Shown piece after piece: positions 27,983 through 39,000 of a stretch of DNA of 64,000 nucleotides. The stretch is taken from the NCBI RefSeq assembly GCF_000142805.1, contig NC_013083.1:558001-622000 (forward strand). The letters are read 5' to 3'. The position numbers and the translations under genes were made by a program. The DNA comes from Lachancea thermotolerans CBS 6340 (lineage: Eukaryota; Ascomycota; Saccharomycetes; Saccharomycetales; Saccharomycetaceae). The stretch's first letter is position 1; every line of letters begins with the position of its first letter. The notes beneath the pieces are model-generated. The model saw only the letters and a list, made by a program, of their open reading frames with translations. It did no database searches and was not told the DNA's origin.

Positions 27983-30900
27983 ATGATGGAGTGGGCCACG
28001 GCACCATTCGAGGTTGTCTATACGTCTATCGAGACCGACACCTTCGATACATCCAAATATGAAGAAGTCTTGCCCGATTTAAAGACACTCAATGTACTAG
28101 ATGGTAAAGCAAAGAATAGCGCCAGCAGAGCTCAATTAGAAAAGGGCCAAATAAAGGTCCCCTCGGGGGATACCTACCAAATTAACCAAGAGTTTGCAAT
28201 CGCCGCAATAACATTGTCAGACGAGCTCAATCTCGATGAGCTGTTGACCGCAGAGATAATGTTGCAAAACTGTGATCTGGATTCAGTAAGCGAGAATTCT
28301 GTGATCAGTTTGGTCAATGACGCGAAAGTGGCCTTTTATGTTAGAAGGCAGTATATCCTTCAAATTGTATCCTTTATCACAAACTGTTGCAGTTCTGAAG
28401 ATAAGGTTTACATCGACCTAGTATCTGACGGAACTTTAGCAAAGAATATAATTCCCGCTTTCAAACAAATAGAGAGTCAGCTCGGGGAAATTAAAGTTCT
28501 AGTGAACAAATCCGCGATACTGGAAAGCTACGATACGTTTGCTCAACAAAATGTTCGCTTTAGAAGGGACTTTCTCCTCAAGGAATACGATACCCTAAGT
28601 CAAATTCTATATGGCTTAGTCAAGAACGGCACTCTCATGAAAAAGGATATGCTGCTTGAGCTGATCAATTGTGCCTCAATGATGGACTCAGGCGACTTTT
28701 TCATCATTTACTTTCTACCTGCATTGTTTTTGGCTATCTCCCAGCTTCACCTTCTCCCCGACGGTCACGTTCGAGAAATGCACCAAACTCTTCTTCTCGA
28801 GCTTGAAAGTGATACGATAAGCGTACAGCCTGTTAAAGCCTCTCTAATTTTTGCATTTCTGGCATTCTTTATAGGATGGTGCAAAGCAGCACCCTCTCAA
28901 AGAGCCAAATCTTTTAACTTCGCCACAGACGTCGATGAACCAATGACAAAAGCGGTAGAATTGGGCGCGATTGAGCAGCTAATGGCATTTGCTGCGGACA
29001 CCTCTGAGCTAGACAAAGACGAAAGCATAGAGCTCTTTTACGATATCAGATCTTTGTTAGAGAGACATATTCCGAGACTTTATCTCAAACAACTTGTTGA
29101 TGGGGACCAGCCATCTCCCGATGCCATCAACAACCAGCGATTGCTCACAAATGCTTCAATGTCACAACAAAGCTTGTCTTTTTTTCTTTCGGCCTTCCAT
29201 CATTTATTACAAGTTGTGATAACTGATTGCGCTTTTCTTCTAACAAAGATGAAAGATGCTGAAGAGGATTCTCTTCTTTCTGGAGAAGATCTGTTTTTGG
29301 ACGAAATATCCGCGAAGGCTGATCTCGAACGATTCTTCATTACTGTACATTACTTTTATGCATTCAGACCTGACTACTCTGCAGTATTTTGGCAAGATAA
29401 AGAATCTAATGCATACGGGTTCATTGAGTGGGCAATGAAGTGCACAGACACACTTATGAGATCTTGTGTGTTCATGATGCTGTCGAGCCTTTCATTTGGC
29501 CCAGAAAATTCGGCGAATGTCTACCACTATGTGAATCTCAATGCCAATCTCTCCTGGAATACAGTTTCGCAACTTATTAGCGACTACATCGTGAAAATTT
29601 CCGAGTTGGAAAGGAAACTTCTCGATGGCCAGCAGAGAGATCGGGAAGAACAGGATCCCACTACCATAGCCCTCAAAACCGGACTTAATGAAGAGGTCAT
29701 CATCCTTCTCTCATCACTGTACACTTTGATTGGATGCGTGGCCCATGACTTGAACGAGGGAGCAAAGGCGCAACTCTCATCTCTATTTACCGACATTCTC
29801 TTTGAATTCGTGAAGGTCGATACACCTCTTGTGGGTGCTGCATTAAAGGTCTTGAGTAATCTTGTCCCTTATGATGAACTTGAGAGGAGTAAGTTTTGGT
29901 TCAATCTAGACTCATGGATATTCAAAGGCTTTAGGCTCACCATCTCGGATGACTCTTACCGAGAGGCTTTTGAAAGTATCTTGACCCACTTTCAAGATAT
30001 CACTGGGTTCCTGCAGCTCTTGAATAGCCTTTTAAAAGTGCGCACGAAAAGCACAAACGGCTACCTCGAATTTGGTCTTTTGCAATTTCCCCCAAAACTA
30101 GGTCATGGTTACAGAAAGCTGGGTATTTGGCCGTATTTTGATTATGTCTTCCATGGGATCCTAGCTCAATCCAACAAATTACCAAATCCGGCCGAGCGTG
30201 CCGCTATCCACAAGCCAATTTTGGAGATATTAAGCAGCGCTTTGAGCTCGTTCGACTATAGCGTGATTCTGAACTCAATTCCATCAGGGTCCAACCTTGA
30301 CGAACTTGTTGTAACTGACAACTTTCTCACTTACGCCATGGAATCTTCCACCACAGCTGTTCTCAATTATCTTTTTGAGGAAAATGTTTTCAAAAACCTG
30401 CTTCAAAACGCCTCATTTGGGGTTGAAAAAATGGGAAGTATAACAGAGGAAGACTGTCAATCACTAGCATTACCATGCCTCGCCTTAAGCACCATCAACC
30501 AAGTTCTAACTATTCAGGAAACGTATGTGGAAGAGCTCTGTCCAATTGTAAAGAAAAGTGCAAGTAAGAATTACTTTATTCCAAAAGACTTTGGTTTACA
30601 TGGTCTGCGCTCATTCTACGACGCTATTTCTTTTGATCTTCCTTTGATTGTCGGTATCGGTCTCTATGTTGGTCACACTAACTATAAGATTGCATCCAAC
30701 TCGCTTGATATCTTAGACAAGATATCTACAGAAATGAAAGGTAGAGATAGCCAAGCCATTGTCAAAGACAAACTCCTCAGCGTTTTCGATTCAGTTGATG
30801 AATCTGCGCGGATAAAACAAGCCTTCATCAATCAATTACAAACTTCAATTACCAATTATGAAAGTTTCTCTATTAAAATGAGAATCCTTGATTTTATCTC

Positions 30901-33001
30901 AAAGAACTTGTCATACACAGACAAGCAGCCAACAGTCGCACACTTCCTATTAGGTTTACAAATAGGCAATACAATATCGTTAGGCCCCGATTTGAGCACA
31001 TTCGTTACTTCCGGTTGTTCTGTTTTGACGTCAATCATATACCTGCTTCAATCTTCCCTGATGGTTCTGAGTTCAGAAGAAATCGAATTTCTCCCAGCTA
31101 AGTTAGCATCTTCATCAATGGAAATTCTTTTGAAGTTATGCAAGAATTCTGCAACTTCAAAAATAGTCTTGAGACATATGAGTGAGTCTGATTTCTTCGA
31201 AACAATACTCGCTCGTGACCCAAAGGTCGACGTTAACACAAGATGGTCCGGTGAGGTTTTCGCCGGAAATTCGGCTGGCGACTCTCTTGGATTCATCAAA
31301 CAGACTTCAACTGGTGCATTTTTGTCTTTTCTAAGCTACAGGAGTTTTGCGTTACAGTATTTGAGTCTTGACATTCACGGATTGAGTGGCGAGTCACTCA
31401 AAAGCAGAATAAAATCAAGAATTGATCTCCTAATTTCGAATTACCTACAACCACCTCGTCTATTTTCGTTTCTTGATGCCCTAAACTTCGACGCCAGGCC
31501 TTCGCCTCACGAGACTTTAAAAGGCTTGAAAGTCCTCTCAGGGATAAATTTTAACCTGCCTTCCTTACAAAAAGTCACACCTTGTACAGAATTGATTTAC
31601 GATTGCAGTGAACTTGAATCACTCATTCGCTTAAGGACGCAATTTTTAGGGAAGCATCTACCCTTGAACTTTCATGAGGAAACAATCACAAACAAGGAGA
31701 CGCTCGATAGAATTTCAGGTGCAGAGGCCGCGACTATTGAAAAGCACCTGACAGATTATATGAGCTTTGAGCAGTTCAAATCCTTACAACTTTCTCTACT
31801 ACACTCTTGGGTTCAACTTGTTCAAGTGGTTGTGCTAGATGGAGCCCTCCCACAAGTGTCAATTTCAGACTTTATTTTACGACTCTTTGAAGCCATTGTT
31901 CCAAAGATCAATGATTACGTCGAGCTTGATGTGTGCTATTCGGAAGAGCTTGTTTCCTTATGCGTGTTCCTTTACGATCTTTACCAGAAAGACCAAAAGC
32001 TGAATAATGGCGAGCACACAGCCGATGGGCGCCTAATAGCTTTGTTTTTGGCTTGTATTAATGGCATACGATCTCCGCTTTCCACTTTGGCTCTTAGGTC
32101 TGATTTTTACATCCTTGCTAACCGTTTCCTAGTTAGCATCATGAAAGAAGTTAACACGGCAAAACAAGTTCTCAAAACACTGAAACTGACCAGTGAACGG
32201 CTCGTTGAAGTGGTCTGCAATGATGCAATCTCAGGCGAGGGATCCTCTAGAATTACTGGTATTTTATTCCTGGATTCACTGGTTCAAATTGCTGGTCTCA
32301 ATAAGGTGAATTTCGTCTTAGAAAGCCTTGTCAAAAGTAACATGCTCCTCCTCATCAGTCACTCAATCAAGACTACTGATGACCTCCTGAGCTCAGGGCT
32401 AGAAGGTATTACTCTGGACAACCTACTATATGAGCTGACTGCCTTCAAGTCAACCATTCATTTCCTTATCCGCATAGCTGAATCACGAAGCGGAGCACAG
32501 GCTTTGGTGGAAAATGAGATTTTCCGTGTCATAGAGTCTTGTGAATTCTTAGAGGCCGATCCAGATTTAGGACTTGAACTAATTTTCACTGAAGTCAGGA
32601 CTCAAGAGTCGCAGGCAGTCCGCGTGACCTTTAGCTTGGACAAATCTTTAAACCTCAGCAAAGATGCTTGCGGTTTATCGCTGTTCGAGATTATCGTCCC
32701 AGTGTTCCAACTAATGACGTCTATCCTCATAAGCATGGGTAGTGCAAATAAGCCTGTTCTCAAGAAAACAAGGAATCTTTTAATTCACTTCAGGAAGCTT
32801 GTGCAGGGTGTTCTAAAGAGAGATGCTCTTATTGAAGGTAGCGACGAAAAACATTTGGACCGTTCTAATAGTGAGGGCTTACAAAAACTTGTAAAGCTTG
32901 TTGTCCTGCTTTGTACCTTGACTGGCTATAATGGAGGGTCACAAAAGAACGGCTTGGATCCCAAAATATACACGTTGCCTCAGTCATATGGAAACAAGTA
33001 G
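27983..33001 (+). CDS. NUP192: nucleoporin Nup192
   Basis: A 1672-residue inner-ring scaffold nucleoporin, almost the length of S. cerevisiae Nup192 (1683). It is all-helical without FG repeats, and many blocks match the yeast protein (RRQYILQIVSF, RRDFLLKEYD, DVDEPMTKAVELGAIEQ, YDIRSLLERHIPRL, ILNSIPSG, GLHGLRSFYDAI, ALRSDFYILAN). It supports the Nic96/Nup53 inner ring. Two adjacent ATGs (27983 and 27986) are possible starts. It converges on NSP1 with 47 bases between, the same pairing as YJL039C/YJL041W, so two nuclear-pore genes are neighbours. Confidence 0.97.
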   Translation: MMEWATAPFEVVYTSIETDTFDTSKYEEVLPDLKTLNVLDGKAKNSASRAQLEKGQIKVPSGDTYQINQEFAIAAITLSDELNLDELLTAEIMLQNCDLDSVSENSVISLVNDAKVAFYVRRQYILQIVSFITNCCSSEDKVYIDLVSDGTLAKNIIPAFKQIESQLGEIKVLVNKSAILESYDTFAQQNVRFRRDFLLKEYDTLSQILYGLVKNGTLMKKDMLLELINCASMMDSGDFFIIYFLPALFLAISQLHLLPDGHVREMHQTLLLELESDTISVQPVKASLIFAFLAFFIGWCKAAPSQRAKSFNFATDVDEPMTKAVELGAIEQLMAFAADTSELDKDESIELFYDIRSLLERHIPRLYLKQLVDGDQPSPDAINNQRLLTNASMSQQSLSFFLSAFHHLLQVVITDCAFLLTKMKDAEEDSLLSGEDLFLDEISAKADLERFFITVHYFYAFRPDYSAVFWQDKESNAYGFIEWAMKCTDTLMRSCVFMMLSSLSFGPENSANVYHYVNLNANLSWNTVSQLISDYIVKISELERKLLDGQQRDREEQDPTTIALKTGLNEEVIILLSSLYTLIGCVAHDLNEGAKAQLSSLFTDILFEFVKVDTPLVGAALKVLSNLVPYDELERSKFWFNLDSWIFKGFRLTISDDSYREAFESILTHFQDITGFLQLLNSLLKVRTKSTNGYLEFGLLQFPPKLGHGYRKLGIWPYFDYVFHGILAQSNKLPNPAERAAIHKPILEILSSALSSFDYSVILNSIPSGSNLDELVVTDNFLTYAMESSTTAVLNYLFEENVFKNLLQNASFGVEKMGSITEEDCQSLALPCLALSTINQVLTIQETYVEELCPIVKKSASKNYFIPKDFGLHGLRSFYDAISFDLPLIVGIGLYVGHTNYKIASNSLDILDKISTEMKGRDSQAIVKDKLLSVFDSVDESARIKQAFINQLQTSITNYESFSIKMRILDFISKNLSYTDKQPTVAHFLLGLQIGNTISLGPDLSTFVTSGCSVLTSIIYLLQSSLMVLSSEEIEFLPAKLASSSMEILLKLCKNSATSKIVLRHMSESDFFETILARDPKVDVNTRWSGEVFAGNSAGDSLGFIKQTSTGAFLSFLSYRSFALQYLSLDIHGLSGESLKSRIKSRIDLLISNYLQPPRLFSFLDALNFDARPSPHETLKGLKVLSGINFNLPSLQKVTPCTELIYDCSELESLIRLRTQFLGKHLPLNFHEETITNKETLDRISGAEAATIEKHLTDYMSFEQFKSLQLSLLHSWVQLVQVVVLDGALPQVSISDFILRLFEAIVPKINDYVELDVCYSEELVSLCVFLYDLYQKDQKLNNGEHTADGRLIALFLACINGIRSPLSTLALRSDFYILANRFLVSIMKEVNTAKQVLKTLKLTSERLVEVVCNDAISGEGSSRITGILFLDSLVQIAGLNKVNFVLESLVKSNMLLLISHSIKTTDDLLSSGLEGITLDNLLYELTAFKSTIHFLIRIAESRSGAQALVENEIFRVIESCEFLEADPDLGLELIFTEVRTQESQAVRVTFSLDKSLNLSKDACGLSLFEIIVPVFQLMTSILISMGSANKPVLKKTRNLLIHFRKLVQGVLKRDALIEGSDEKHLDRSNSEGLQKLVKLVVLLCTLTGYNGGSQKNGLDPKIYTLPQSYGNK

Positions 33002-33048
33002 TTAATTAAGTAATGCACACAAATTTTTTACAGATTAATCACCAATAC

Positions 33049-35816
33049 TTAAAGCTTTGTAAGTTTTTGTTCTAACAAGTCAGAACTATTGTCAAGGGAT
33101 TTCAATGCGTCAAGATGAGAGTTCAATAATTTAATGAGTTGTGTGTTTTCGTCTTCATTGGTAACGCTCATGTTTGTAGCCTTATTGAAAGTATCGCTCA
33201 CCTGGTTAATCTCTGAAATCAGTGCTGAAAGGTTCATGGACAATGAGTTTAAATTGTCGTCCAGTATTTCTGCTGTTTGGTAAGCTTGTTGCCTTTTCTG
33301 GTCATTAATGTTGCCAGTCGATCCGTTAGAGTTCGACAGTACACCTGATAGCAGGCCCTCTGCTTTCTTTTCATAGTTATCCAAAAACGTTTCCAATTCA
33401 CTTTGTTGTCTTTCGATGTACTGTAGCGACTGGTCAACCCTGTTCTGTGTCTGTTCCGCCACAAGAGCGTCCGAGTAAAGTTGACCAATTTGTTCGCCGC
33501 CAAGCATCAACACTTGATCCCACTCTTTAACTTTATCCGCATATGTGGCAAAGTGGTCCACAGATCCTCCTAGCTGAGATGTCCATTTTGTGACAAGATC
33601 GTCAAGAGTTTTGTTATCCAAAGACACGGGTTGAATCTCGATTGGCTTTTGAGCTTCTGTGCCCGTGCTTGAGGGCGCAGCCTCACGTTGAGTGCCATCC
33701 TTTTTTTCGGCCTCCTTTTTAGACCCAAAGCCAAAATTGGATGGTTTTGACGTGGAGGATCCGTCAGTGTCTTTCCTAAAGCTTAGTGTCGTCTTGGGTG
33801 CGTCCTTTTCTTCTTTGTCTTTGTCTTTTGCACCAAATGAAAAACCGCTAGGCTTTGATGATGTTGCAGACTCTTTGTTTTGACCAAACGAGAAGCCAGT
33901 CGCACTAGGTTTGGAGTCAGAACCTGTGCCCGAACTATTGGAGAAGCCAAAAGATTTGTTTTCTTTGTCTTGCTTAGGATCTTTGGCTCCGAAGGACAAA
34001 GATCCTCCCTTGTTTGCATCACTTTTTTGCTGCTGCGCGCCTAAACCGCCAAAGTTAAAGGAGCCCTTGCTAGCTTCAGAAGTCCCTGCGCCCAACTTGT
34101 TTCCTTGTTCTGAGCTATTTCCAAAACCAACCCTTTTGTCAGAAGCATTCGTGCTTTCAGCCGATTTTCCAAAACTGAAGGCAGGCTTTCCACCGCTCTT
34201 ATTCTCCGATCCGGCAAGAAAACCGAGCGATGGCTTTGAGCTCGCATTTCCGTCGTTAGTCTCAGGCTTGGACGATACTGGTTTATCGGCGCTCTTCTCG
34301 CCAGGGGCGCCAAATGCGAATGTCGATTTTGGTTCGTCCTTTTTTTCCCCGAGACCGCCGAGCTTGAACGCTGGTTTGGCTTCTTCTTTTTTGTCATTAT
34401 TAGCTGTACCGAAACTGAAAGCCGGTTTTGGGTCCTCCTTTATATCGGAAGAAGCAGTCCCCAAGCTGAAGGCTGGTTTGGAAACTTCATTCTTGTTGGT
34501 TGTGGTCCCCCCCAAACTTAATTCTGGTTTCGACGCTTCGGTCTTGTCTGCTGTGGCCCCCCCGAAGCTAAGTGCCGGTTTTGGGTTTTCTTTCTTGTCG
34601 GAGGCGGTAGCTCCGAAGCTGAAAGCAGGTTTTGGATCTTCTTTTTTGTTGTTTGCAGCCTCGCCAAAGCTAAAAGCTGGTTTCGAATCCTCTTTTTTGT
34701 CGCTGGGCGCTCCTCCGAAAGAAAATGCAGGCTTGGAATCCTCTTTAGTAGTGCTCGAAGTCCCACCGAAGCTAAAAGCCGGCATTGGTTCTTCTTTCTT
34801 TTCAGACGCGGCAGTGCCAAAACTGAATGCTGGTTTTGATTCTTCTTTCTTGTTTGCAGCAGAGCCGCCAAAGTTTAGGGAGGGAGAGGACTTAGGAGCC
34901 GCAGTATTGGTACCTGAAGTACCGCCGAAGCTAAATGCCGGCTTAGCGTCATCCTTTTTCTCAACCGTGGACGTACCCGGTCCCGAAGAAGCATTTGTTT
35001 CTGTACTTTTTGCTGTACTAGCGCCAAACGTGAAAGGAGATTTTGAACCAGCAGATGATGTTTGTGCTGCGCTTTCTAAAGTTTTAGTTGTGTCCCCTAA
35101 TCCGCTCTTGGCGTCGCTAGCGCTAGCTGCGCCGAAACTAAACGCGGGCTTTGAATTACTTGAGCTTCCAAAATTTAGCGTTGGTTTATTGGTGGAACTC
35201 TGAGCTGGTGCTGAGGTTCCTTGATTGGATGCCGCTCCAAATTGGAAGGGCGATGCGCTACTAGCACCACCAAATAAAGGTTTATCGTCTTTACCAGTCG
35301 CAGCAGGTGTAGTTCCGAAAGAGAAAGGAGCAGTTGGCTTAGCGTTATTAGCACTGGCTGTGTTGCCTCCGAGGTTGAATCCTGTGGACTGGGACTCTTT
35401 TTTATCATTCTCATTTGCCGGGGTGGTAGTGGCAGGTTGAGCCCCAAACGGGGAAGAGCCGCCAAGAGACCCAAAAGGTTTTGGCGCGCTCGAGGAACCG
35501 AATGCGGGAGTAGTACCACCCAATGGTTTCCCAAAAAGACTGCCTTGTTGCCCTTGAGATGCACCAAACCCAGGGGTGTTTCCGCTCGTTTGTTGCGCAT
35601 TAGTACTAGGATTAGAGGAAAAGCCTGAGAAGCCTGAGCTTTGGGAGTTTTGATCTTTTGTCGGCGCGCTCGCACTGCCAAATGGAGAGTTTCCTCCGAA
35701 GTTAGCGCTAGAGTTGCTGTTGAGGTTAAATTGGAAACTCACTGCGCAGAATGATGGTTAGTATGGAGACTTTTCCAAAAGCTTTGCGTTATCACAAATG
35801 AACTGGTGCACATACT
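33049..35816 (-). CDS. NSP1: FG-nucleoporin Nsp1 (start codon split by intron)
   Basis: Joined from one base at 35816 and 33049-35741, 897 residues. The exon 2 frame has no usable ATG at its start; it reads GTG-AGT-TTC. Splicing joins the A at 35816 to TG at 35741-35740, giving ATG and the protein MSFQFNLNS. Residues 1 to about 690 are FG and FSFG repeats with charged spacers (KPAFSFG units). The last 200 or so residues are the conserved coiled-coil domain ([20 protein letters not shown] onward) that joins the Nup49-Nup57 and Nup82 complexes. I recall the same split start in S. cerevisiae NSP1. A Reb1-type site lies upstream. Confidence 0.93.
35742..35815 (-). other. NSP1 intron (interrupts the start codon)
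   Basis: An intron of 74 bases on the minus strand: GTATGT at 35815-35810, TACTAAC near 35763-35757, and CAG at 35744-35742. No ATG occurs in the visible leader just upstream, so the spliced ATG is the first available. Confidence 0.9.
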
Positions 35817-35955
35817 TTGGGTGATCTATACCCTCAGAACCCTGTTGATTGGGTGAAAAGGCTTCAGTCTCTTCTTTGTTTGTGCGATGGTCTCTAGAAT
35901 TATAAAAATTGATCTTGAATTACAAAACCCGTAGGTAGTAACATTATGAAATATC

Positions 35956-35962
35956 CGGGTAA
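35956..35962 (+). promoter_or_regulatory. Reb1-type site in NSP1 promoter
   Basis: CGGGTAA (within CCGGGTAA), about 140 bases upstream of the NSP1 exon 1 boundary, matches the Reb1 core. Confidence 0.5.
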
Positions 35963-36099
35963 GGTACAACTATGTTACAACAAGTGCCTTGGTAACTGGC
36001 GCATAACATCCGCCAGACTATCATTTTTTGAATAGCCGTCGCGGCGATATGTTAGCAGGCAGCTCGCGAATTCAATATTAAGTATTGAGTATAACTGAC

Positions 36100-39000
36100 T
36101 TAACTTTCAGTATTAGTCCTGACGCGCTGAATATTATCAAGAACCTCGTCGTATACCCGATCAATGGCTTCGCCCTCACGCTCGTCCTCTGAACTCGACT
36201 CAGAATCTAGGGCTGGACCAGAGTTTGCTAACCGCTGTTTTTCTTCTTCCAGATTGGCTTGGACCCCAACCACTGCGTTGTCGCTGTTCGAACTCTTCTC
36301 ACAATCAACCGAGGCTTGATTGTTAGAATCGCTACGGTCGTGGCGTTTCTTAAAAATATCATTCAAACTTATACCCCGGCTTTTAAGATCCTCCAATACG
36401 CCTGCGACGGAGGATATGTCGTTTGAAAGAATAAATTCCTTGATTTGCTCGCTGTCCAATTCCGATGCGGCCTTCCGCAAAGCTTTTTGGTCAAGTGTGA
36501 TATGACATTCTCTATCATCAGAAGTTCCCTGGTTGCTGGCACTTTGTACACGTCCCATTATCCCGCGAGTCCCGCGCAAAATGCGCCCCTCTTCCCTTAG
36601 CTGATCACGCGCGTGCTGATCTTCTGTGTCTGGGCTGTCCCACTTTATTTCAACTTCATCGTCTGCGGGATCTGAGGATTCAATGGGCGGATAGTGGAAG
36701 GGTAGAAGGGCTGCGTGTCCGCTGTCTGAGAAGTGCTTTGATGACAGTGTCGCAGAAGATGTCTCTTTCTTTAGGGGCAGTCCACTAGCGCGCATTTCTG
36801 GTCCAGCGTCGGTACCGGTCTTGGAATTAGCACACAAAGACCCCGAACTGAAGCTCAAATTACTATATCTTTGAGCCAGCAATTTCAGACCTCTCTCGAA
36901 GGTAGCATCGATGAAGCAAAATCTAATTAGAGTGTCTTTTCCTTCAGTACTCAAGTTGCCCTCAACTCTCAGTTTGAAAAGATCTTCGGTCACCTTATTA
37001 ATGAAAGATCGGGCCCTCGAAAGCCTGTGAAGAAAGCTTTGAGCCGCAACTTGAATTTCTTCTTGTTTAACAGGTTTTTCAGTCAGCAGGTCCGAAAGCT
37101 CCTTTTGTAGACAAGCCAATGTGTCAGACATCTCAGGCGAAGTCGACTTGTCAACTTTGTTTAATGCTGCTTCCATGTTTTTCATACTGTAGAGTGAAAT
37201 CTTGTCTCTGATCTTGTTTGGTAGGTTGTCGCAATCCAGGTCTAGCGTCAAAAGAGAAGAACTCTTCCTCATGGCGGCAACTAACGCGCAACCCGAGGCG
37301 TAATCCAGCTTGCTTCCTCGTATCGAGACATGAGTTAGTTTCTGGCATGTAGGCAGAACTTCGGCTATTTCCACAATTGAAGTTGATGGAATAGAATTGT
37401 TATCCATATGAAGGCGAATCAAGTTAACAAAAACTGGCAAGTAGTTTGTAAGATGATTGGTGACATGCGGGAACAGCTTCGGATTGTTGGATATGTCCAG
37501 TAGTTTCAAGTCTTCACAGTAGGCCAGAACGCTGATCAGTTTCAAGACGTCACTATTTTCGGATGAGGAATTCTCAGACACTTCAAGGTTAGTGCAATTG
37601 AGAGAAATGTACTTGAAGATGTTCTTTGTCTGTCTCATTTTGTTGATAACAGTAGCAGAAAAAGGGCCAAGCTTCCCCCTCAAATCATTGAAGCCAATAT
37701 CAATGCCCGTGACTTTTGATTGAGCAAGCCATTCTGCCAAAACGCAACATTGATCAAGCGAAAGTTCATTATACGCCAAGCCTAGTCTTTGTGTGTGTGC
37801 ACAACCCAACTCAATGAAATTTTTGAACTCTTTTAAAGGCATTTTCGCGCCAGACGCGATTATTTCTTCCAGACCGTTTCCACTAACCAGAGACGCTGCA
37901 AGGAGATTCCAGTTCATGTTCTTCCTGTCGTTCATATCGCAAGTCATCCTGATATCACGAGATTTCAAAGAAGACTTTGAGGGCTTTTGGACATTAATGG
38001 CTATGCCTGGCACCATTGTCAAATCCAAGGAATTCAGACTTTCACATTGGGAAACAAAATAGCACAATATCCTCCATCCTTCGTGGTCCAAAGGTGTGTT
38101 TCTCAAGGTCAGCTTCTCAAATTCTTTTTTGTGCATCAGCGAACAAAGTATTGTCTTGAGCATTTTGATACTAAGGTTGACACCATCAAGGGATAGACAG
38201 AGAACGGGTGAAATGCTCAAAAAATCACTGAATGAGAGAACTTCAATGAGAGAAGGTTTCGGATTCCTCATTTGCAGGAGCGGAATTGGATCAGTTGATC
38301 CCTTTTTCAGCTGTTTAAGTGTAGCTGGAATAGGCAGAATCTCGCGAAGATGACAACAGCGCGTATATACAATGTCGTGCGGGATCTTCATATTTGTGGG
38401 TGGAAATGGTGTTTCTTGTTCAACCTCATTGACCGTTATTGAAGAACCCAGCGAGCTCATTGATCGTCTACTAACCATTGGCTTATCAATAGTCACCTCC
38501 GAAGCTGATTTACTAACCTTGACGTCTTCTTCAGTGTCCTGATTATTTTCATGCGCTACCGAATCTCCACCTTGGCCACCTCGGCCAACATCCTCCTCAT
38601 TATTCAAAACTTGCGAACCGTCTTCTTTAGGAACTGAAGGTTTCTTCTCCTCGTTTCTCTTCGCTTCTTCTTCGCTGACACTCGGGTCACTCAGAAGTTT
38701 AAGGTGACCAGAGCCCCCTACCACAATGCCCGAACTTGTTTTCTGCAGAATCTCTCGCTTTTCCTCTGGAGTGAGCCTATGAATAATTACTGAACCATCG
38801 GATTTCACCTCAACCTCACCTTTACGTGGGTTCTTGCTGCATATTTGCTGAGGAGGGTCGTTGAAGTAGGTGTTAGTGGCAAATGAGACTTTTTTGAGAG
38901 GCTTTATGTCTTCTAGACCTGGTATAAAGGCCGGGCGCTGATCTTCTGAAATCTGAGGCAAATCTTCGTCGCTGGAGTCTGATTCAGAATCCGTGAGGGA

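Noticed and set aside
33911-35203. Long plus-strand open frame opposite NSP1
   Set aside because: It is a shadow of the KPAFSFG repeats: the antisense frame stays open because the repeat lacks the complements of stops. It has no start support and no family match.
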